Source: Tyto alba
Lineage: Eukaryota; Chordata; Aves; Strigiformes; Tytonidae
Reading direction: 5' to 3'
DNA length: 64,000 nt
Assembly (NCBI RefSeq): GCF_018691265.1
Contig: NW_024881316.1
Coordinates: 25,521,819-25,585,818, forward strand
Part shown: positions 22,901-33,900 of the stretch, one piece after another
Position numbering within the stretch: the first letter of the stretch is position 1
How the letters are laid out: the number at the start of each line of letters is the position of its first letter
Notes under the pieces: generated by a model
What the model was told of the DNA's origin: nothing
Databases searched by the model: none
The model's input: only the letters and a program-made list of their open reading frames with translations
Translations under genes and position numbers: made by a program

Positions 22901-25352
22901 AGGAAATACATAAATAAAAAAAAGAAACTGCATTTCTTTCAGACCTGCTTTGTAAAACTACCGAGGCCAAACTGTTGGACTTACACTAATGGTCATGGAG
23001 TTTTATGTCAGAATTGTAAGCACAGTGGTAGGGGCAGCGGCTCTGTCTTACAAATCAGAGTCTTGTCTCTGCCTGCAGAGTCCCACCTGGAACAGCTGTG
23101 TATCAAGGGCTAATAGTTTGCTACCAGTGATGGTCCAGAGTAGATCTAATTTTCTTTCTGCCATGAACTAGGAGCGAAGAAAAGAGAACAATGTGAGACA
23201 TGGTGTTTATGCTCTTCTGCACACTCAGTCAAGTGCTTAGGGCTTCAGTGTCTGTGCTGTGCATCTCTGAATAGTTATTAATAGCAAAAATGATACCACG
23301 GTAAGCTCCAGAAATTCTGAAAATATGTTTTACTTTAGATCTTTTCTCTCACTCTGTCTTATATGAAAAGAATGCCTATTTCAGCAGCCACTTTTAACTT
23401 AAACTTTTAAACTTTTCGAGTGAAATAGAGAGTTATCCTAAATACCAAACTCAAGTTAGCTTTTATTTGAAACTTCCTGCATCTTTTTTTAAGTCTATTT
23501 TTTTCTCCATAGTATAAATAGATCTGTTAATAATGCTTCACACCACTGTCACTTACTGAAAAGGGGTAGTAGTTTTTCATTATAAGACTACCTTCTATGC
23601 CTTATCCTAAGAAATCCATAGAAATTGTTCTTTCTGCTTCAAAATTTGCATGCAAGATCTGTGGCCAGAGGTTAGCTTTTGACCAAATTTGATAAGATTT
23701 AAGTCAGCCTTCTAATTTAGTTTTTAATAAAAGGTGAAAGCGAAAGGTGACATAATGATGGATGCCTGTACTACAGTGTGTCAGGGCTTTTCAGTTGCCT
23801 GTCTTTCTGCCAGCAATTGGACATGCTGTGATCATAAGTGCCAAGGAACTAAAACAAAATGACATTTCTATTTCCTAGTGCTGGCAAAACTGAAATTCGG
23901 ATGCTCCAAAAACACTGATGACCACTGTCTCCCTTAACACCTGACTTCTTCCAGTAACTAGCTTCTGGTACATTTTAAGAGGTTTGAAAATGAAGCAAAA
24001 TGAAGCCCCATAAACTTAGACAGCAATCCAACTTTCCTACCGCAGGCTATAGAAAGAAAGCATGATATTGTTTTGCACCACAAGGTGCTGATTTCTCATG
24101 ATCCCAGAAAGAAAGGCACCCAGAGTCTGTAAAGTATCACTTAAAATATCATTTTTTTGGTATTAACACTATAAAGGAAAAGAGGATAGTGTAGATAATT
24201 TTATGTCCCTTCAGAGGCTGGGAAACCCTAGTTGCATGGCATCAAACAGGTCTCCACCCAGGGCACAGCACCCTGTGCAGATCCCATCCGTGGAAAGGTT
24301 ACTCATTTTTGGTCATTTGAGATCTTGTAGGTCTTTTTAAAAATAAACCAATTTTATTAGTCATTTCTACTGTCAGATAAAAAGGATATTCACAGGAGAA
24401 TGTCTTGCTGCACTTTTTAAAGGCAAGGGGTCACTCAGGTGGTGTAGTTGCTGGTACTGTGTGGGAGCTGCCCGTGGGCTCCTCTGTTACAATGAGGTTA
24501 TCCTGCGGCCAGGGGGTACGTGCAGCACAACACGGGCCCTAAGGCCAGGCTCTACATGCACGACAGCACAGCCCAGCCCTGCACCCACTCCTGTTAACTG
24601 TCATTTGGATCACTAATTCCTCGAGGTACAGTGGTCTTCTGGGCAGGATCACTACAGGGATGCACTTGTAACCTCAACTGCCAAGGGCTCCAAAAAGTTG
24701 GTCAGTAAGTCTGCCGTATTTTGTAACTAGGACATATAAATAAGTCTTAAAATTACCCCTATTGTTGTCTTGTAATCAGGATTTTTTTCCTACTAATTTC
24801 TTTAAAAGCTTTCAGGTGTATTCTGCCCTAATTTTCTCTGTAATGCATTTTCTGCTCCTTTTTTTTTCCATTAATCTAAACAGCACTGAAATTCTGCTAT
24901 GCCTGCCTAGTAGTATGTGCTTGCAGTGCTATGCCCATGTCAAGAGATGGATTCAAAATGTTAAAACCTTTTTATGCTTACAGAGGAAGCATGTTCTGCA
25001 TGGTCTGATTATAGCTATACAGGTTTCTGGCAAGCTTTAATTTGTCTCTTTTTTGTATTGTCTAGATTTGGAAGACAGTGGGTCTTTTGTTTTGAGTGCT
25101 ACTATGATGATTTATAGACCATTTTTGCATGATATTTTTATGCTTTGTGTTTACATTAAGCTTGATTTCAGTCTTCTATGGATGTCTCCTGGGAATGCTA
25201 AATTTGAGTTCTAGTACAAATGAACCAAATAAAGCAGAGAGTCAGAATTAAAAGTGGTTACCTAAAACCTACCTAGAGTTTTGCTTGTATCACAGAGTGT
25301 GCTTTCCTAGCACATCCAGGTGAAGGGGAAATTCTAAATGTAACTGCTCAGC
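19945..25352. other. AT-rich unique stretch, no gene seen
   Basis: No supported gene over about 5.4 kb. There is a T20 run at 22,263-22,282 followed by CCCCCAG (splice-acceptor-like by chance), AT-rich low complexity at 22,745-22,810 and a GC-richer patch at 24,430-24,700 with several CpGs but no recognisable termini. All open frames are under 95 codons and of low-complexity or unremarkable composition. Confidence 0.5.
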
Positions 25353-25788
25353 TGTGGTAGTTCGTGACTCAGGAATGATCTGGCATGGAGGGCAAGAAGA
25401 CCCAACTGCAGGAAGAGGTTAAACTGGCTGGAAGCAGGAATGCCAGCGACAGAAGTTTCCATTGGTGATAAAATAAGAAACAGCCTCAGCATTGTCTTGC
25501 AGCCATCCTGGAATGGGAATGCTCAGGAGACCAAGCTCAGGGGCTGTGTTTGGGCAGCAGAGCTGGGTGGGGGGTATGGACCCACGGCAGGCTGAGATGC
25601 CCCATGCAGCTGCTCTTGGGATTGATGCTGGTGCAAATGTGTATAAGGAAGCTGCTTGTGGTGCATCTTTGCAGACTCCATGTAGAACTGTGTGCTGTGA
25701 TAGGACTCTGCTCAATGAATTGATCATTAAATTTTTCTTTTATATTTAAGTACAAGCATGTGTTTAACTTGCCTCGAGGGATACCACA
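25353..25788 (+). mobile_element. Possible solo LTR, 436 bp
   Basis: A GC-richer block in AT-rich DNA, starting TGTGGTA (25,353-25,359) and ending TACCACA (25,782-25,788). This is a perfect 7-bp inverted terminal pair of the TG...CA type. In plus orientation a TATA-like TATAAGG lies at 25,642-25,648 and an ATTAAA poly(A)-type signal at 25,726-25,731, about 60 bp before the end. That layout is plausible for U3-R-U5. The weak point is the flanks: CTCAGC and AAAATT show no target-site duplication. Old age, or a chance pairing of termini, could explain this. Open frames on both strands here are not retroviral genes. Confidence 0.4.
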
Positions 25789-28700
25789 AAAATTGTCCAG
25801 GACAGGCAAATCCCATTTGGAATTGGGTTGTGCTCAATGTTTCAGCTACCTCAGATCATTCCTCAGGTATGGTATAGGTTCTTACCATTGGACTACTTCT
25901 TTTTATAGTATTTAGCAATGCCAAGCCAAATGCAACTGTGCCTAGACAAACAAAATGCCAATGATGACTATCTCCTACAGGTTGGAGACATCTGTGATGT
26001 CATAGCATGAGAATTACACTGGATCTATCCTTAACAATAGATGTCTTCCTACCTCCCAAAAAGCAACAAGCATTTTGCCGGTTTTTATGTGATGTTCACA
26101 AATGAAAGATACCTGTGTGTTATGACTCAGAGCTTGTGTGAAAAGTTGCATATGACTTTGCATTATCTTGCTTCTCACACATCACCCTCTGATGATGACA
26201 TTTACACTTGCTCTGGAATTTATGTCTGGAATTTCTGGAACTGAATCACAGCAACACACAGACTTGAAAGCTTTTAGAAATTTGTCTATTATGCACTGTT
26301 GAAGCACTGATTTTTCTTCAGTGGCTCCTTTACTGCTTTTTTTCTCCAGAAGTTCCTCAAAGAGTTTGTGCTATATGGCCAAACTAAGGACTCACTAGAT
26401 GGTCTACTTAGTTGATGTCCTAGGATGGCATTATAATTATGTGTCAGAGTCATGGTTCTTGGACTATTTCCTTCCAAGCACGTGTTAGTATGTGAGCATA
26501 GTAGTCTTAAAAATTGTATTTGAGGCCACATCCTCAACTGGGCAGAATTAAAACTACAAAGCTAAATAGAACTGGGAACAGAACACAGCAATCAGTATGA
26601 AGTGCATGTCAGCTTTGGGGGAATAGAAGGAAAATTTACACAGGACTGAAAGACAGGGAAACAAAAAGCTGTTGGGAATGTCATTAAGGAACTCATGGCT
26701 GGGGTGGACTCAGCTAGCATAGTTATAGGCATCAAAATTTCTTCAAGGGAGGGGGTCATCCAAGGACACTAAAGTTAACCTCATTCACTCTAAAATATCT
26801 TGGAAGCTGTAACTTCCACCCAAAGAAGCACCAAGAAAAAATTGACAAATAATTCCTTTGTTACATATCTCAATGTGTGGTTTGATTTCCAGTAACCAGC
26901 AGTGATGATGTTCAGATACAGAGGAAGGTACTTATATCTGAACTATAGCCATACTAATATCTAAGATCCATTTATATTTGATCATCTCTGATGCTTGACT
27001 ATCAATAACAAATATCCCAAAATATTACTTCTAACATCTGTTCTGTCTTAATAGTATTTAAAATTTGAAATTGTTTCCTTATAGTTTAGTTGTTCACGAG
27101 TCTCTATAGAACATGTAGTTATGTCCATATCAAGCATGAGTAGAAAAGATAAAATATTCCTTCTACTGTAGTCAATGCAGAATTTTCCAGTAACTTACAT
27201 AGGGAGAGCACTTCACACTTAAACTCTGTACAGTCCTCTTCTTCAGTAGTTGTGTGTTGAATACCTGTTTACTTATCCTAAGACAGTTACATTTAGCAAA
27301 TCTCCTGTTTACTTCTGGCCAGGAAGGACCCTTCTCATGTTCCTCTAAACTTCAGACTTGTCTTTACTGCAAGCTTGAGTTACCCGGGGTTACCTAAGAA
27401 CAAGATAACTTTTATGTCTTCAAATGTCTCCAGTGAAAGTTGTACTAAGGCAGCAACAAATTTTTGCTTTAGTGGCTGAGGGTATCCATGCCTTTACCAT
27501 TTCTAGTAACAATGCTACTTGAATTTCACTCACATTCTCTAATGGATCACTCATCTGAGGTGAAATGCAATGTGGAGGTGTTTGATTTATGGGGGTTGAT
27601 ATTTCAAGTTACACTTGAAATTATTCCTTGGACTAAGAGTGTGCTATCTACAAGGTTTGAGACATATGCAGTTAAAGTTATTGTAAAGAAAATTATCTTT
27701 CAACAGCAAGAAAGAAAGTAAAAAGAAAGTGAAACCATTGCTAAATCTGAGTGTTAGAGAGGGAAGAAGTAGAGATGAAAAACATAACCCTGTGCTCTGG
27801 CATCACATGAGTCCTGGTGCTGTCATGGAGATACTGAGAATTTCAGCACAGGGATGAAGGAAATATACTTTAAAGTAGATTCTGACTCAAAGATTTTAAA
27901 AATTTCCTCATCTGGAAATTTCTTGAGAGAAAAACACACAGTGTGTCTATGAACAATCATTTTCAGAAAATTTTGGTATCAAAATCTTGCTGGATATTTA
28001 ACAGTTGTCCATAAGTATTTATCAGCTTATGGCACTAATGTGATCCCCATTCCACCGTCAGACCTTCAGGGATTTAGGAAGATTCAGGACGATATGTAAT
28101 GTCAGAACTATTTTATTAGATCCTTTCAATCACTCTGATCAAAAAATCCCAGATTACGATAGGGTGATAACCTATATATATTTGAAGGAAGAAGCACACA
28201 TAGATATATCATATTTCTAGGTATATTTATTGCTGCATAGAAAGTATGAAGGGTATGCTCCTTTTATATCTCAGCTAAGCTCTCAAAATAGCAGCTATGT
28301 TGACTTATGTAATGCACAAATCTTCTGCTGGGCAGGTGGTTTTGCTGAATGTAATCCAGAAATGAAACACAGAAGTGGTGCAGATGCAACTCAAAATAAA
28401 TTTCTTTTAAAATTTGAACAAATAGTCATGGAATTTGTTCAAAATATTTAGTTGGTTCTAGCCATTATTCCTTCAATTGAAGTTTACAAATACTTCAAAT
28501 CATGAATAGTAAGAAAATAATGTTGCTAATATTGTGAAGTTTTGTTTTGTACGTTAACCTAGGAGGGATTTAATTTTCTCTTGATGCACGTACAATACTG
28601 AATTCAGCTTCAGTTATCGTTAAACAGGCAGAAAATGTGCAGCTTAGTTATAATATCCCAGTTGTACCTGTTAATTGATAAACATCTGTCCAGAAAGATA

Positions 28701-30339
28701 CTAGTTTTCAGACAAAAATTGCATAGTTTCTTGACATCCTTGTATTGAATTTCAATGTGACTGAACTGATGGCATAAATATATGGAAAGCATGTGAAACG
28801 ACAGTGTTAAGTCTTCAAAATGTGACTTACGTTCTGCTGTATGAAGTACATAGTGTTTTTTTAACATTTGTTTAAGGCTTGAGTGGTCAAGGATAAGGCA
28901 CTGTCAGAAACGTACAAGTGGAGCATCTTGTTAAGTACAAATGCGCAAAGTTCATCCCAAAGAATTCTAGTTACACATAGTTCAGTCACAGATCTCTTTG
29001 GCTGAAAAGGATTTTCACTGTATTGTGTACACAGTACAAAGCGCAAACTTTTGGTAGAGTAAAACAGTGCCTTGCTTTTCTGTAAATGGAGAAATGTTAG
29101 TTTTGCCAGTCCCCTATCTACAAGACTTTTGGTCTATACCAGTATTCTGCCTTCCCCTGGGAAGCTGTGCACTAATAATGCATCCAGTGACACTGGAATT
29201 GGTGCATGGTGAAGAACATGGGTATGACTTGAAAGCACTAAGTGGTCTATTCCTGAGAAGGCCACCTTGTCTTTAATGCCTTCTTTCTAGTACCCCATAT
29301 GATGATGTTATATGGTAAGGCTGCTAACACAATGATGGCACGGTCACTCCTGGGTGAGCCATGTTAAACCAAATCAGTTGGAAGCTTATAGGAACAATAC
29401 ATTTGCCAGGCTTGGAGACTATATTTCTTCAAACAAATGTCGGTGAAATCCTTCCTGTTTATCACTTAGAAACAGATGTACTAATGTTGATACTTGTAGA
29501 TTTAATTTTTTACTGGTGCATAATTTAAACTGTACTTTTGCCTCAGGTGCAGTCAAAGTTAATTTGTATTTGTAAACCTTGATGCAAGGAACAAAGTGTG
29601 TCTGTCCATCTGTGAAATGCCCATGATGTTTTTTGTACTCAAGTCTAACAGTAGAAATACTTAGCTTTCTGGATAGTGACTTATTCCAAATGAAACAGAA
29701 TATCTTTGTGATAATATTGCACATCACGGCTGTAGGTTACCTAAATAGGCATTATATCCATTACTGTTCTGTTACATTGTTCAATACAGCTATTATGTTC
29801 CATCAAAATGAGAAAACATGTATATTATGTGTAGCAAGAAAACCAGCAGGTTGATAATTGCTCTATGCTCACTAATGTGAATTAGTAGCTGGCTCATCTA
29901 TAATTGTAATAAACACCTCCTGCCTCAGCCATGCAATTAGCTGATGTTGCTACAAATTTTTGTTATATATTTAATCTTTATCTTGTTTCTCTGGCCTGCT
30001 CTTGTATTAAATTTATAAGTAAATCTACAAACTATACATGGGGCTGCCACAGTAGTTACTCATTAGTCACATGAGGCCCATGTACATGGCCTGGCTGCAT
30101 CTCCAGGGAATTCACAGCCGACATACTCCATTCTGGTTTAGTAAATGTGCCTGCTGTGTATCCTTTCACATTTTCTCTAGCTGTTCTAGCTTAATTTGAA
30201 TTCATGTTGTGAGCTTCTGTGCCTACAGTCAGTTCATGAATTTTTCTTCTCAATACTATGTTTTGGGAAGTCCCCAAAAGAGCAGGTAGGAAATTATGGG
30301 GCAAAACTGGTTTCCACTAGAGAGGTTTAGAGGAGAGAG
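25789..30339. other. AT-rich unique stretch, no gene seen
   Basis: No supported gene. A small hairpin lies at 27,900-27,921 (arms AAATTTCC and GGAAATTT). Between 29,870 and 30,000 several homeodomain-type TAAT/ATTA cores cluster, listed separately as a regulatory candidate. The open frames show no domains. Confidence 0.5.
29870..30000. promoter_or_regulatory. Candidate regulatory stretch rich in ATTA cores
   Basis: Repeat-free stretch with GAATTAGTAGCTGG, ATAATTGTAATAAACA and GCAATTAGCTGATG, that is clustered homeodomain-like and forkhead-like cores beside higher-complexity sequence. AT-rich DNA produces such cores by chance, so this is only a candidate for conservation testing. Confidence 0.12.
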
Positions 30340-30631
30340 ATCCCAAAAGCCCTGGTTAGGTTGGGTGAGGTGCAACCTGCCACCTTGCCCGCCCGGCTGG
30401 TTCCCGGCTGCCAGGCTCAGGAGCTGCCCAACTCCTTGGCAGCCCCCCGAGTGAGTGATCACCGAGTCCAGCTCTCTCCTCTTCCTGCTCCTCCAGCCCC
30501 GGGGGTTCCAAGGACGTGAGGTTGCCCTGCTCCCACAGCCTGCCAGTGGCTTAGAGCCCCCTGCTCCGGAGGGATGGCCGGGTGGCCAGCGTGGCAGGCC
30601 GGCAGCTTGCCCAGCTCGGCAGGCCGGCGCT

Positions 30632-30949
30632 ATGGCTCTGGAGCTGCCCAGCTCCCCGGCTCCTGCGCCGCGCAGCGAGGAGGCAGGCTCCCTAAGCAAT
30701 CTGGGAACCTGGGAGCTCCGGGAGAACGTTTTGTTCCTTGGAAGGGAATGTGCACAGGCAAACGAACACGTGGAGAGCGGGAGGATGAGTTTTCAGCGTG
30801 TTGCTGGCTCTGTTTTGTTGTGTGCGAGGGCTCCCTTGGCGTGCAGGCAGAGTGCCTCTCTGCAATTTCTCCGATTCCACTTTGGGGCTTGCCCACAAAT
30901 GCAAAACAGCATGTGGAGGACTGTGCCACCACAGCCTAGCTCACTGTAG
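30632..30949 (+). other. 105-codon ATG open frame inside CpG island
   Basis: The frame begins at ATG 30,632 with G at -3 and G at +4 (a favourable initiation context) and ends at TAG 30,947-30,949. The peptide begins MALELPSSPAPAPRSEEAG and later turns Cys/Leu/Phe-rich; no domain is recognised. Overlapping frames on both strands are equally open, so GC-rich composition is a sufficient explanation. If the island is transcribed, this would be the most plausible translated frame on the plus strand. Confidence 0.12.
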
Positions 30950-30985
30950 GGTTTCTCTCACTTCCAGTGCAGAGAAGCCCTACAG
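30944..30985. repeat. Strong 42-nt hairpin at CpG-island edge
   Basis: Arms CTGTAGGGTTTCTCT (30,944-30,958) and AGAGAAGCCCTACAG (30,971-30,985) pair over 15 bp with one G-T wobble. An inner stem CACT/AGTG continues it around a TCC loop with a single bulged C, giving about 19 pairs. It is too short for a typical microRNA precursor. It could act as a cruciform or RNA stem-loop if transcribed. Confidence 0.85.
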
Positions 30986-33900
30986 CATTTCTGCTGCTGT
31001 ATACTATACTTATAATTGTGCATAATATTGGGGGAATTTTCATCTGATGTGCCAAAAATACAGACTCCTTTTAGGCACAAAATTCTGTTTCCATAAAGGA
31101 AGTAAAAGTATGCAAGACACTTCCTTGGGCTCACCATCATGAAAGAGTCCCTCAGGCACCCTTCCTGAAGAGTCTGGTACTGTTTTGGACCAAGAAAATA
31201 AAGGAGAACAGAGGAGTTCAATCCAGTTCTTTTCAGCTCAGATATAAGAGTTTTTAACACTAGGTGGTACTACAAACAAGGGCCAATATTTGCAATCTGT
31301 CGGTTAGGGATCAGCAGCTCTAACCCTGGAGTCTAATTTGGTGGCCTGATTATTGGTTTACACAGCTCATATTATGCCTGAGATAAATATATTATATTAG
31401 ACCAGTTTTCGGAGTGTTGTGCTATGTGACTTCTATCCCCCTGCAAAATTTGTCATTGGTATCAGTTAGGATTTTATCAGGTAATTATTCAAAAATCTGT
31501 GAAATTATTTGACATAGTTTAGGGGTAAATCTAACACTAGGTATCACTTGCTAATACAAAAAGGCATGTAAAACATTTTGAGCCTTCTGTGTGCAATTCT
31601 GAAAATATATTTCTCATGAGCAACACTGGGAATATTTTGCTGCTTCAGCTGTCCCCTCAACACTTTTCACTGTATAATATGTTTTATGGCTTTATTTAAA
31701 GCATGGGGATTCATCTGTCAAGGGCATTTCTGAAGATATTCTTCTTTCATTTAACACCAACCTCCACTCTCAGATGGATGAGCATGTTATTTCCTTGAAT
31801 TTTCACTCCCATTTCTCAGCTTCTGCTTTTTTTCCTTCCTGTTTCTCTGCAGCTACCTCAGCCTTACTCACTGATAGATCAAAGCTCTCTACTCCTTGTA
31901 ATGTGATGTGCTTGTTTAGGAACGCAGAGTCTTACATTTGTTACCTGAGTCTGTAGAAGCCATTGGATGTGACTTTTTCTAACAGTTAAAGCAGAAGTGA
32001 AACTTCTTTGGATGGTGAAATGTGTTTGATGCTAGAAGCAAGGAACTCTAGCCTTGAAAAATCTATAACTAGTTTTTAAACTTTCTTTTATTTTCTTTTC
32101 ATTTTTTTTTCCTGTAGTATCCTAGCTTTTAACAATCAAGATCTTTACTGTGTTTATTACTGCAGAAGTTAAAATCAATGTGTACTAGCTATCACAGGCA
32201 TCACAATGAATGGCCTGCTGATCTCATGTGATTTAAGCCACTCTTAAAATGTATTTTATTAAAAATACTTTATGTAGAAGATGACGCTAAAGTGGTTATA
32301 ACAATACAAGATGGTTGTTTTTTTCCTGAAAAATATATAAGCAACACTAAAACTACACTATTACATGTACAAAATCTGTCATCAACAGTGGATTTAATGG
32401 TGAAAAGATTGATTTTTAAATAAATAAGCATTGACAAGCAACTGAAGAGCAGATAGCACACTTTTGGGCACTGTATAAATAAATACAGACCTGAGAATTG
32501 CTTTGTTCAAATAATTTAAAAAAATAAGAGAGAGCAATAAAAATTGTTCTATGTTTTTCCCAAAAGTAAAGCTTTTCAGATTTAGCTTTACTTAGCTCTA
32601 TATACACAAGTATGTACACTTACTTAAACATTTATCTTGTACTGAGCTAAATTGTAAATGTATGCAGTTGGATTTTTTTTTAATTGTCTTTGTATCACAT
32701 AAATATTTTCAACTGTACATGTGAAAAAAGGATAAACAGAAGTGGACATATTAAAAATATTACTTCACTACACAACTATGTGTTCCACCATTGTTTATAT
32801 TAGAGTACAGAAATCCTCAAGCTGTAAATTAATTAAAATGATTTGTTATTGCTTTAAGAGTGAAAAGGAAGTGGAGCTAGCTATGGTTAAAGTTCAGATA
32901 ATTAGGCTGAAGTTTTGAGTTCTTTCCTATCCTAATTTCTAACCACGTGAGGCTGCAAGATGAGGTATAACTTCAGCTGGTGAGGTTTGTGTGGTGAATC
33001 CCAAGCATATGTAGCAGACCTAGATATAACTGGTTGTGGGATGGAATTATTAAGTGATGAGATACACCCATTAGGGTTCATTTGATTCATCATCTTCAGC
33101 TGAGACCTAAACTCACAAATACTTAGCAATAAATTGTAACTTTACAACTTTTCCAGGTTGCTATGCATTGTGTGAAGAGAAGCTCTTGTGGCAGATGATG
33201 GAAGCATTATTTGAAATCAGATGTAATGTCCCTGAAAGAAAGAACAGAGCAGTGACAGCTGCCATCACCCTTCACAGTGAGTACCATGCTCTGTGTGCTG
33301 ACGTGGTAGGGCAGGTGGAACCATAGAGTCACTCCTTTGCTTGAGGTGTCTGAGCATTTTTGTTGTTTTTGAGTGCTCTGGGGTTTTATTTGCTGAGACC
33401 ATAGGCTATGTTCATTGGTGTCCAGATGGTAAGATTTGTCAGACAAAAGTAAACCACGTGTAACTATGTAGGACAACCATTGATGATATGTTCCTAATAT
33501 CGCTATTGAGGTCATCCTGATTGTACCCTGATTAGTTTTACTGCATAAAAGGTTAATGTGTGCTTTTGTATGTATTGCACTCGCTTTCTCCTTGCCTTGT
33601 ATTTAAAAGGAGATTAATTTTCTCCTAAAATATATGTGGTGATAAAAAGTAGTACTGGGAGGAAGAGTCAAGAGAGAGATCATATTAAAACAATTTGACT
33701 TAAGCAGCAGATTATAAATACAATCAATATTGCAAGAGGACAGTGGTCTAACTGCATTTTAATTGCATGACAAAATGCCTACCCCAAATTAAACCACAAT
33801 TGCATTGCTAAACTCTGCCTTTGTAAAGAGAAAAAACATTACAAACTCGTAACTTCAGCTGGCTTCTTGGTGTGCTTCTTGTTCCTGAACAGGTTCTCCC

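Larger units (their letters stand above)
30340..30990. promoter_or_regulatory. Isolated CpG island, possible promoter
   Basis: A block of roughly 60% or more GC in otherwise AT-rich, CpG-poor DNA. I counted about 28 CpG dinucleotides between 30,361 and 30,873. It includes an Sp1-type CCGCCC core (within CCCGCCCGG near 30,390) and local repeats of GGCAGGCCGGC. Bird CpG islands usually mark promoters of genes or long non-coding RNAs. No TATA box or recognisable first coding exon is seen. A GC-rich LTR fragment is an alternative, but I find no matched TG/CA termini or target duplication. Several chance frames are open on both strands because stop codons are AT-rich. Confidence 0.45.

Noticed and set aside
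30256..30949. 147- and 164-codon frames across the CpG island
   Set aside because: Both begin at non-ATG codons and overlap on opposite strands; composition explains their openness. Only the internal ATG frame is kept, as a weak candidate.
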